DNA of 28,458 nucleotides from JBEICQ01 sp046297395 (GTDB taxonomy: Bacteria > Bacteroidota > Bacteroidia > UBA4408), in contig JBKCNM010000019.1 in the NCBI GenBank assembly GCA_046297395.1, positions 1-28,458 on the forward strand, written 5' to 3'. Shown piece after piece: positions 1 through 6,753 of this stretch. Numbering within the stretch: position 1 is the first letter of the stretch; each line of letters starts with the position of its first letter. The translations under genes were made by a program, and so were the position numbers. Under the pieces are notes generated by a model that saw only the letters and a list, made by a program, of their open reading frames with translations, ran no database searches and was not told the origin of the DNA.

Positions 1-2348
1 CATCCTGTCCATAGCAAATTGATCCAGGGAAAAATAATGGCCTTCATCACGATGAAATCATTCTTTTGATTTTGTTTCTCTTTTACATTCAGTTTTATTT
101 TTCCTGTTTCGGGATCAAGGGAGAGAAACTCTAGTTTCATGCCTGCCTGTTTGGATTCAAAAGGGATGGAAAAGGTGGTGTTGCCTCTGATGCCAAAAAC
201 AGGATAAGCCAAGGCTGATTTTCCGGTCATATCAGTGATTCGGATTTTTGCGGCTACTGCCACATCTGCCTCTTGCAGCGCATACTGATTCCGATTAAAT
301 TCTTTGCTGAGTCCCTCCAGGACCATCATGGCACCGGTGGTAAACACGGTATCTCCGGAGGCCATTTCCATTTCTGAGCTGCCTGTGTATTCTGAGGTAT
401 CAGACTGGCTCAGGCTACTCATATCGGCATAGGTAATATGTGTATATACATCCCTGTTCCAAAAATGCCTGGTATCCGGTTCGGCTGCATTGCCCATTCT
501 TGGATTGGTTTGTACAACAGGATGCAAAACAAATGCAGGTACGAATGACTTGTTGTTTTTGATGAAGTACTGAACTTCGAAATAATGGTTCACCCCTTCC
601 TGTTTTTTGCCTGTATAAGTAACATGGTATTCGCCCATTTGCAGGGTATCGCCTCTTCTCAGTAAAATATTTTCTGCGTTGTTAAAATCTTTGCCCAGCC
701 GGCTTACATCCAAACCGCTGCTGTTTCTGGAGATAACCACACTTTTGGAGGTAGAGACCAAAGCCCCCACAAGCAACAGGGCAAATCCAACATGTGCAAT
801 AGAGCCTCCGCCGGAGATGCGTTTTTTTTTGATTACAAAAAGAAAGTAGGAACCATTGGCAGTAACTGAAAAGTAGCCTGAAAACAAAAGACACAGATAA
901 AAAAACTTATCTATCTCGAGAACCATAGCAGTACTTATAGTAAGCAGCAATGCCAACAGAAGGGAGGGGATTAGCTTTTTAAGGACTGAGGGAAGATCGG
1001 TTTTTTTGTATTTCAGGTATTGTGAAAATCCCATGAAAAACAAGACCATGATGGCAATGGGAACCTGCCAGGAATGATAATGCTCAGCAATTTTTACCGG
1101 AGGCGCGAGTTTGGTTCCAAACACCTTATTGATTACAGGGATAGAGGTTGTAAAGGTGATTTGAAAAGCAGAAACCAATAGAATCAATGAACCGGTAAAC
1201 ATCCAGAACTCCCGTGAGCTGATGTCGTCATCACTGTTTTTACCTCGCATTTTTTTGTAGTATAAAACAAACAGGCCGATGCCAAGAAAAAAGTAAAAGA
1301 GAAGATATACCAGCAATTGACCGCTCATTCCAAGATCGGTAAATGCGTGAACAGAAGTATCACCGAGAATACCGGAGCGGGTAAGAAAAGTTGAGTAAAG
1401 GACAAGTACAAAAGTGAGTATGCACAAAATAAATGCGATGGGTAGGCTGGTTTGTCTTTGCTTATAAACCAACATCACATGGCCGGCTCCGGCCAAAATC
1501 AACCAGGGAACAAGGGATGCATTTTCCACCGGATCCCATGCCCAGAATCCTCCGAAGCTAAGTGATTCGTATGCCCATGCACCGCCCATCAGGATGCCTG
1601 TGCCAAGCACGGCAATACCGGCAAAAGTCCATGGCAGGGCAGGTTTCACCCATTCGCCTGTAGCTTGTGTTAACATGCCTCCAATCGCATAGGCAAAAGG
1701 CACCACGGTGAGGGCAAATCCGAGGAATAGCGTGGGAGGATGAATCGTCATCCAGTAATTTTGCAACAAGGGATTCAGGCCTCTTCCATCAAGGTTCTGA
1801 AGATAATTGGCCATTTTGGTAAAGGGCAGGTTCATGAACTCAGGATGCTCGCGCAGGAGTAAAAAAGGATTGCTCCCCATGCGGTAGTCGCCAAAGTAAA
1901 CACCCAGTAACATGGAAGCCAAAAATACCTGAACGCTGCTGATAACGGCCATTACAGGGGCCTCCCATCTTTTGGCGCGAAAGCGTATGAGAAAAGAAAT
2001 CACCACATGCCAAAACATCCAAAGGAGAAAACTCCCTTCCTGTCCTTCCCAGAAACAGGAGAATACATAGCGCATGGGCATGGATTTGGAAGAATGTTGC
2101 CAGGCGTACTGATATTCAAAATATTGGCTTACGATTATGTAAAACAAAGTAGCCACCATGCCGAATACCGAAAGGGCGTGCAAATAAAATCCTGATCGTC
2201 CAAGAGGTAACCATTTCTCATCTGAGGGTTTAAAAATGGCAAACAGGTAAGATAGTGTAGCGAGCAAACAGAAAACAAACGAACCCACAACAAAGGCATG
2301 ACCTATTTTGCCGGGCAGCAGATGTTCTCCTATAAATTGAATATCCAT
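1..2348 (-). CDS. ccmF: CcmF/CcsA-like cytochrome c haem lyase subunit (partial, 3' end beyond window)
   Basis: This integral membrane protein would attach haem to apocytochrome c on the outer face of the inner membrane. About 782 codons are visible and the frame is still open at base 1. It is rich in hydrophobic segments. Family landmarks are an HPP motif near residue 203, a tryptophan-rich haem-handling motif FWAWDPVENAS with its Asp near residue 272, a later SVHAF-type segment (seen as TSVHAFTDLG) and a SIAHVG histidine near the last membrane bundle. The visible end (FPWINLLWTG) resembles the closing membrane helix of CcmF, so little is missing. The ATG lies 12 bp after the ccmE stop, which implies co-transcription. 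The WWD motif is Trp-Ala-Trp-Asp rather than the Trp-Phe-Trp-Asp usual in proteobacteria. CcsA-type annotation is possible, but the ccmE neighbour favours CcmF. Confidence 0.88.
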   Translation of the reverse strand, partial: MDIQFIGEHLLPGKIGHAFVVGSFVFCLLATLSYLFAIFKPSDEKWLPLGRSGFYLHALSVFGMVATLFYIIVSQYFEYQYAWQHSSKSMPMRYVFSCFWEGQEGSFLLWMFWHVVISFLIRFRAKRWEAPVMAVISSVQVFLASMLLGVYFGDYRMGSNPFLLLREHPEFMNLPFTKMANYLQNLDGRGLNPLLQNYWMTIHPPTLFLGFALTVVPFAYAIGGMLTQATGEWVKPALPWTFAGIAVLGTGILMGGAWAYESLSFGGFWAWDPVENASLVPWLILAGAGHVMLVYKQRQTSLPIAFILCILTFVLVLYSTFLTRSGILGDTSVHAFTDLGMSGQLLVYLLFYFFLGIGLFVLYYKKMRGKNSDDDISSREFWMFTGSLILLVSAFQITFTTSIPVINKVFGTKLAPPVKIAEHYHSWQVPIAIMVLFFMGFSQYLKYKKTDLPSVLKKLIPSLLLALLLTISTAMVLEIDKFFYLCLLFSGYFSVTANGSYFLFVIKKKRISGGGSIAHVGFALLLVGALVSTSKSVVISRNSSGLDVSRLGKDFNNAENILLRRGDTLQMGEYHVTYTGKKQEGVNHYFEVQYFIKNNKSFVPAFVLHPVVQTNPRMGNAAEPDTRHFWNRDVYTHITYADMSSLSQSDTSEYTGSSEMEMASGDTVFTTGAMMVLEGLSKEFNRNQYALQEADVAVAAKIRITDMTGKSALAYPVFGIRGNTTFSIPFESKQAGMKLEFLSLDPETGKIKLNVKEKQNQKNDFIVMKAIIFPWINLLWTG

Positions 2349-2360
2349 TCGGGATTGTCC

Positions 2361-2777
2361 TTATGAGCGCTTCACATTTTCCCCGGAACCAACTGTCATT
2401 CCGTCTTTACCATTATTATACTTCGAGGGACATTTCATGAGGATTTTATCCGCTTCAAATTCATTCCCTGAACAACTTCCTGTAATCACAATTTGCTCAG
2501 AGCGCTCAAAGTCCTGAGGCTTTGCGCCTTTATACAACACTTTTTTCTCTGTGCCCTTGTTGTCAATCATATAAAAGGTAAAAAGATTTGCATCCTTGTT
2601 GGGATTAAACCCCAAAGGCTTGGATTTGTTGAGTTTTCCAACCACATGATAAACTTCTCCCGGATTGGCAGCCGCCTCACCGAAGTCTGCGTAGGTACTG
2701 CTGTCGCTCACAGTTGCCATGATGGCACCAATGCAAACCGCAATAAGGATGATGAGGAGGATGTGAAACTTTTTCAT
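2361..2777 (-). CDS. ccmE: CcmE-like periplasmic haem chaperone, CxxxY variant
   Basis: CcmE holds haem covalently and passes it to the CcmF haem lyase. The 138-residue product has an N-terminal membrane anchor (about residues 4-22), then a small OB-fold-like domain with motifs typical of the family (YHVVGKL near 43-49, FTFYMID, VLYKGAKPQDF, EQIVITGSC). The haem-binding segment reads ILMKCPSKYN: Cys stands where E. coli CcmE has the haem-binding His, and the Tyr is kept, giving CxxxY. This variant is known from archaeal and Desulfovibrio CcmE (the so-called System I*), where Cys binds haem. The tail after the motif is short and hydrophilic. ccmF follows 12 bp downstream. A TACATTTG -7-like element lies 10 nt upstream of the ATG, although read-through from the TPR gene 84 bp upstream is also possible. 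Confidence 0.88.
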   Translation of the reverse strand: MKKFHILLIILIAVCIGAIMATVSDSSTYADFGEAAANPGEVYHVVGKLNKSKPLGFNPNKDANLFTFYMIDNKGTEKKVLYKGAKPQDFERSEQIVITGSCSGNEFEADKILMKCPSKYNNGKDGMTVGSGENVKRS

Positions 2778-2787
2778 TGCTCGCGCG

Positions 2788-2795
2788 CAAATGTA
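2788..2795 (-). promoter_or_regulatory. Bacteroidota-type -7 element before ccmE
   Basis: On the minus strand the sequence is TACATTTG, an exact match to TAnnTTTG, ending 10 nt before the ccmE ATG. No TTG was found at the expected 19-21 nt upstream, so only half of the promoter is supported. If used, the 5' leader would be only a few nucleotides. Confidence 0.35.
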
Positions 2796-2861
2796 GGCAT
2801 TAAGGCTTTTGTGGCTTGCAGATGATGGTTAAAAAAACCAAGCAGCCTGAATATTTTTTCT

Positions 2862-3179
2862 TCATTCCATTTCCTCTCTTGCCATTTGCAGCAAGGCTTG
2901 CATCTCAAGTTTGGCTTTGCTGCCCTGCGCTGCTTTTTTGATGCCTGTCTCCAGCACTTCAATGGCTTCCGGATAGGAGCCTTCAGAAAAAAACAAATCC
3001 CCGAGCTTATGATAGGCCGGAAGATAATCCGCATTGCGCAGGATTATTTGCTTCAATTGATCAATGCCTTTTTCCTGCTTACCCATAGAGATATACTCCA
3101 GGGCAAGGGCATAATGAAGAAATAAATCGTTGGGCTCACTGCTGAGCATGGCAAGCAATTGTTCAATCCTGTTGCCCAT
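2862..3179 (-). CDS. small tetratricopeptide-repeat protein
   Basis: The 105-residue product has no signal peptide. It is made of about two TPR-like helix pairs plus a capping helix: LFLHYALALEYISMGKQEKG (about 19-38) and YLPAYHKLGDLFFSEGSYPE (about 52-71) show the W/L-G-Y-A-x-G-x-A spacing of TPRs. TPRs bind peptides or partner proteins, and no specific partner can be read from the sequence. It starts 11 bp after the pheS stop and so belongs to the pheS operon. It may be a short relative of the TPR modules that accompany c-type cytochrome assembly, since ccmE/ccmF follow, but that is only context. A longer shadow frame on the same strand was discarded. Confidence 0.8.
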   Translation of the reverse strand: MGNRIEQLLAMLSSEPNDLFLHYALALEYISMGKQEKGIDQLKQIILRNADYLPAYHKLGDLFFSEGSYPEAIEVLETGIKKAAQGSKAKLEMQALLQMAREEME

Positions 3180-3190
3180 AGGAGGAGGGT

Positions 3191-4207
3191 TTAGACGAAA
3201 GTAAATTGCTGCAATACCCTGAGGTCATTCTCAAAAAATAACCTGAGATCGTTTACTCCGTATTTGAGCATGGCAATGCGCTCTACACCCATGCCGAACG
3301 CAAATCCTGAATACGCTTCCGGATCAATGCCACAATTGCTAAGAACAGCCGGATCAATCATGCCACATCCTAAAATTTCTACCCATCCGCTGTGCTTGCA
3401 GATGTTGCATCCTTTTTGTTCACAGAACATACAAGATACATCCATTTCAGCGCTGGGTTCAGTAAATGGGAAATAGGAGGGACGCAGTCGGATGCGAGTT
3501 TTTTCACCAAACATTTTCTCTGCAAAAAACATCAGCGTTTGCTTCAGATCGGCAAAGGATACCTGTTTGTCTACATAGAACCCTTCCACCTGATGGAACT
3601 GACAATGCGCCCTGGCCGAGATGGCCTCGTTGCGGTATACCCTGCCGGGAGCCAGCAAACGAAGGGGAGGTGAATGTTTTTCCATCACCCTTATCTGTAC
3701 AGAAGATGTATGAGTTCTTAAGGCCAGTTGTCCTTCGTTTACAAAAAAGGTGTCCTGCATATCCCGCGCAGGATGATTCTCCGGGAAATTGAGTGCAGTA
3801 AAATTATGCCAGTCATCTTCTACCTCCGGACCTTCTGCCACACCAAATCCAATGCTTGAGAAAATATCGAGAATTTGTTTGTTGATGATGCTGATGGGAT
3901 GTCTTGATCCAAGCGTTGCGGGAATACCGGGAAGGGAATAATCCACATCACTATCAGCATGCTCAGGTTTTTCTGAAAGCTGTTCAAGAAGGGCTTGAAT
4001 CTTTTGCTGTGCGAGTTGCTTGAGGTCGTTGAGAGGTTTGCCCAATTCTTTTTTTTGTGCCGGATCTACCGCACGGAACTGCTCAAACATGTCGGTGATG
4101 ATGCCATTTTTTCCCAACATTTTTATCCTGAAGGCTTCAACGGCTTTGGCATCCTTGGAGGAAAATGCTTCAATTTCCTTGCTGATTGTCTGTATCGTTT
4201 GAAGCAT
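3191..4207 (-). CDS. pheS: phenylalanyl-tRNA synthetase alpha subunit
   Basis: This is the catalytic subunit of the alpha2beta2 enzyme that charges tRNA-Phe. The 338 residues match the usual family length. An N-terminal coiled-coil arm (about 1-90) is followed by the class II synthetase core: motif 2 region RNEAISARAHCQFHQVEGF, a Cys-rich strip (CMFC, then GCNICKHSGW) before ILGCGMIDP, and motif 3 GMGVERIAMLKYG with its conserved Arg near the C-terminus. The start at 4207 (MLQTIQTI) is preferred over a longer frame beginning at 4258, because the extra 17 residues do not look like the family and would overlap the upstream gene. With this start the gap to the upstream stop is 7 bp. The pheT partner is not in the window, as is common in Bacteroidota. 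Confidence 0.96.
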   Translation of the reverse strand: MLQTIQTISKEIEAFSSKDAKAVEAFRIKMLGKNGIITDMFEQFRAVDPAQKKELGKPLNDLKQLAQQKIQALLEQLSEKPEHADSDVDYSLPGIPATLGSRHPISIINKQILDIFSSIGFGVAEGPEVEDDWHNFTALNFPENHPARDMQDTFFVNEGQLALRTHTSSVQIRVMEKHSPPLRLLAPGRVYRNEAISARAHCQFHQVEGFYVDKQVSFADLKQTLMFFAEKMFGEKTRIRLRPSYFPFTEPSAEMDVSCMFCEQKGCNICKHSGWVEILGCGMIDPAVLSNCGIDPEAYSGFAFGMGVERIAMLKYGVNDLRLFFENDLRVLQQFTFV

Positions 4208-4214
4208 GAAGTAC

Positions 4215-5279
4215 TTATCTGTTAAGCCACCATACTGAATAACCGCGGGCAATGGCATCCCCGTATTTTTGCTGAAGTTCGGTTCTTGTGGCAGCCGGTC
4301 CGAGACTCACCCTGTATAAACCTCCGGGGCTTTGTCCACTGATGCGCGCTTCAAAACCAAGTTGCCTGAGTTCATTCACAAGTTTCTGGGCATTTTCTTC
4401 CAGTCGAAAACATCCTGCTATCAACTCTGCAAGGCCATCTTGTCCTGAAATATCTTTTGCTTCCTTGGTGGTATAAGGTGCGATAGCGGTTTGTGCTTGC
4501 TCTGCAGATGCAGCCTGACCATCCGTGATATCTGCGGGTACGGGTAGAGTTGTTGTTGCAACCGGGTTTTTTGTCAACACATCAGGTATTTCAGGATACT
4601 GGATGCTCCGGTGTGGCTTGTATTTGGACTCAACAGGTGAGGCGAAAAACCCAGAAGTGTTGCGGCTGTTTTGTTTCACCACAGGTTGCAAAAAGGGCCA
4701 GGCCAAAACCAGCATGGCAGCCGGGATACTGATGGCAGAAGCAAGGTCGCGAAGGGCTGTATTCTTTTTATTAACCGAAATTTCATCAGGCATACGAATG
4801 ATGCCTTCTTCTGATGGTTCGGATTTTTTTTCAAGCGAAAGCACTTGTAGTTTCAATACCGGCAAGCCATAGGCCTCCGGCAGAAAATTGATGTCTGAGG
4901 AAGGCTCAAACTGAGCGCCCAGGGAATCGCGCTGCAAAAAGGAGCCGATGCGTCCGAAAATGAATTGTTTTTCTCTTAGCAGGGTATTTTGTAATTCTCT
5001 GGAAAACGACTGTACCCTTGCATCAGCTTCCTCAAATTTGATATGATAGGCTTTTGCAAGCGCAGCTGCAAGCAATCCGTCGTTGTGTGTTAGTTGCCCG
5101 TTAAAGGCAATCCGCTTTGAGGGAGGCAAAAAAGTATGATTCTCACGGTTCAGGTTTGCCGGAACCGCTTTACCTACAAATCCTCCGAAACCGGGCACAA
5201 TTACACAATCGTTTGCAAACAAAAGCTCTTCTATTAAGCGAGTTATTTGATAAACCCCTATCTCAGGTTGTAACAACAT
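4215..5279 (-). CDS. HU-like (CCDC81-type) domain, one membrane segment and SPOR domain protein
   Basis: The 354-residue product is a bitopic envelope protein. Residues 1-150 resemble the bacterial HU-CCDC81 domains of Bacteroidota, with the signature NDCVIVPGFGGFVGK near 23-37 and a second copy-like stretch REKQFIFGRIGSFLQRD near 102-118. A single hydrophobic segment spans about 181-200. A Pro/Thr/Ala-rich linker leads to a C-terminal SPOR domain (about 283-354), which in this class binds septal peptidoglycan lacking stem peptides. The HU-like part would face the cytoplasm and the SPOR part the periplasm. The start at 5279 (MLLQPEIG) is chosen because a full TTG-N20-TATTTTTG promoter ends 4 nt upstream and because the family normally begins close to the YQITRLI helix. 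pheS follows by 7 bp. The role is probably cell division or envelope organisation; the ligand of the HU-like part is unknown. Confidence 0.85.
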   Translation of the reverse strand: MLLQPEIGVYQITRLIEELLFANDCVIVPGFGGFVGKAVPANLNRENHTFLPPSKRIAFNGQLTHNDGLLAAALAKAYHIKFEEADARVQSFSRELQNTLLREKQFIFGRIGSFLQRDSLGAQFEPSSDINFLPEAYGLPVLKLQVLSLEKKSEPSEEGIIRMPDEISVNKKNTALRDLASAISIPAAMLVLAWPFLQPVVKQNSRNTSGFFASPVESKYKPHRSIQYPEIPDVLTKNPVATTTLPVPADITDGQAASAEQAQTAIAPYTTKEAKDISGQDGLAELIAGCFRLEENAQKLVNELRQLGFEARISGQSPGGLYRVSLGPAATRTELQQKYGDAIARGYSVWWLNR

Positions 5280-5283
5280 GAGC

Positions 5284-5314
5284 CAAAAATACCTGATAAT
5301 CATAAATACTTCAA
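5284..5314 (-). promoter_or_regulatory. promoter of the HU-like/SPOR-pheS operon
   Basis: On the minus strand TTG (5314-5312) is followed by exactly 20 nt and TATTTTTG (5291-5284), matching the Bacteroidota TTG-N19-21-TAnnTTTG consensus. The chosen ATG at 5279 lies 4 nt past the -7 element, so transcription would begin at or next to the start codon. Confidence 0.6.
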
Positions 5315-5572
5315 CTGATTTTCATGCAAAATTTACACCCCTCTGTAAAACAGTAGTTTATCATGCTAAGAGAGAAGCCAAGTGGAGATTTATACATTTG
5401 TTTTGCCTCACACAGCACATATTCATGATGCCTTCTCATGAGCAGCTCAAGCGGGCAAACAGGATGCAAGGATGCTTACCACACTTTTTTTATTCATTAA
5501 TCATTCATCCGTGATAACAAATGATTCTCTTGTTGTTCGTCGAATTACAGGCAGAAACTAGCTTGGGTTTAT

Positions 5573-5580
5573 TAAATTTG
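5573..5580 (+). promoter_or_regulatory. -7 element before the FIST operon
   Basis: TAAATTTG matches TAnnTTTG exactly and lies 33 nt upstream of the ATG at 5614. No TTG occurs at 20 nt spacing. Its position inside the longer open frame (from 5521) argues that translation begins at 5614. Confidence 0.35.
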
Positions 5581-5613
5581 TTTACTATTAAAACCCCAAC
5601 AAGTAAATGCTTT

Positions 5614-6753
5614 ATGAAAATTAACCAGGTTAAATTCAAAACAAAAAACGATATCACCCAGTTTTTCGATTCATTTCAAGCCGGGGCTTACGATTTTCAT
5701 GTGATTTTTTGCGATAAAAAATTCATTACAGATCCGGAATTAAATACCCTCTATGGGAAAGTTTTTTCCGGGAGTATACTCATGGGTTGTTCAACGGCAG
5801 GGGAGGTTGGTGAAAAAACATTCAGTGAGCATTCTTTTGTATTGACATCAGTAAAACTCGAAAAAACCTCCGTGAAAAAAGAAGTTTTTCACCTCAAGGG
5901 GCCTCAAGATTCTTATCAGGCAGGAAAAACACTAGCCGAACAATTGCTTGCTCCCACTCTCAGGTCTGTATTGTTGCTCTCAGATGGTATCCAGGTTAAC
6001 GGAACCCGATTGATGGAAGGCATCAATGCTGTTCTCGATCAACATGTGAATGTATCTGGAGGCTTGGCCGGAGATGATGGAGAATTTGTACAAACCTATG
6101 TGGCGAATGAGCACAATACATTTGCCAGTCATTGTGTGGCCGCTCTGGGCTTTTACGGTGATGCCATCGAAACTGCTTCCGGCTCATATGGAGGTTGGGA
6201 TAGTTTTGGTATAGACAGGCTTGTTACCAAAAGCGATGAAAATGTGGTTTATGAAATAGACGGGCAGCCTGCGCTTCAATTGTATAAATCCTACCTTGGG
6301 GAGAAAGCGGCTGAGCTTCCCGGCAGCGCTTTGTTTTTTCCACTTGAGATGCGTACCAGCGAAAACGGAGAAGTGCTGGTGAGAACCATTCTTGGTATCA
6401 ATGAAAATGACAACAGCCTCACTTTTGCCGGTAATATCCCCGAAGGTTCTTATGTGCGTTTAATGAAAACCAATGTGAACCGTCTGATAGATGGTGCGGA
6501 AAAAGCATCTGCCATGATTACAAAAACAATGGACCATAATCCCGGTTTGGTTTTTACCGTCAGTTGTGTGGGAAGGAAGATTGTGCTCAAACAACTTACC
6601 CAGGATGAGGTAGACGCTGTAGCGGAGGCCTTTGATAACAATGTGGTTTTTGCCGGATTTTATTCTTACGGAGAATTGTCTAAATTCAAAGGAAACCGTG
6701 ATTGTCAGTTACACAACCAAACGATGACGGTTGCAGGTATTTCTGAAATATGA
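5614..6753 (+). CDS. FIST domain signal-sensing protein (FIST_N and FIST_C)
   Basis: FIST domains are predicted intracellular ligand sensors, with amino acids proposed as ligands, normally fused to or encoded beside signalling proteins. This 379-residue product is a stand-alone sensor. The FIST_N half (about 20-210) contains GSILMGCSTAGEVGE, SVLLLSDGIQVNG and the glycine-rich VSGGLAGDDGEF typical of the family. The FIST_C half (about 215-375) ends with VVFAGFYSYGELSKF, the usual closing motif. There is no signal peptide or membrane segment, so it is cytosolic. The start at 5614 (MKINQVKF) is preferred to an upstream frame from 5521 because a -7 promoter element lies between them and the extra 31 residues look unstructured. 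Its TGA overlaps the kinase ATG as ATGA, a sign of translational coupling, so the two are likely made in matched amounts and interact. Confidence 0.9.
   Translation: MKINQVKFKTKNDITQFFDSFQAGAYDFHVIFCDKKFITDPELNTLYGKVFSGSILMGCSTAGEVGEKTFSEHSFVLTSVKLEKTSVKKEVFHLKGPQDSYQAGKTLAEQLLAPTLRSVLLLSDGIQVNGTRLMEGINAVLDQHVNVSGGLAGDDGEFVQTYVANEHNTFASHCVAALGFYGDAIETASGSYGGWDSFGIDRLVTKSDENVVYEIDGQPALQLYKSYLGEKAAELPGSALFFPLEMRTSENGEVLVRTILGINENDNSLTFAGNIPEGSYVRLMKTNVNRLIDGAEKASAMITKTMDHNPGLVFTVSCVGRKIVLKQLTQDEVDAVAEAFDNNVVFAGFYSYGELSKFKGNRDCQLHNQTMTVAGISEI

Larger units (their letters stand above)
5280..5613. other. intergenic region between divergent operons (334 bp)
   Basis: This stretch separates the minus-strand HU-like/SPOR operon from the plus-strand FIST operon. 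It holds the minus promoter at 5284-5314, a plus-strand TACATTTG at 5393-5400 with no matching TTG, and the plus-strand TAAATTTG at 5573-5580. A 78-codon open frame on the plus strand (5278-5514) has no recognisable motif and begins over the start of the divergent gene, so it is not called. No tRNA-like or strong hairpin structure was seen. Confidence 0.6.

Noticed and set aside
682..894. 70-codon frame on the minus strand within the ccmF-like gene
   Set aside because: The longer ccmF frame covers it without a break and carries family motifs on both sides.
2774..3034. 86-codon minus-strand frame overlapping the TPR gene
   Set aside because: Shadow frame of the TPR gene with no family resemblance; the TPR frame has the expected repeat spacing.
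5278..5514. 78-codon open frame on the plus strand
   Set aside because: It begins over the start of the divergent HU-like/SPOR gene and through its promoter, has no recognisable motif, and ends well before the FIST gene.
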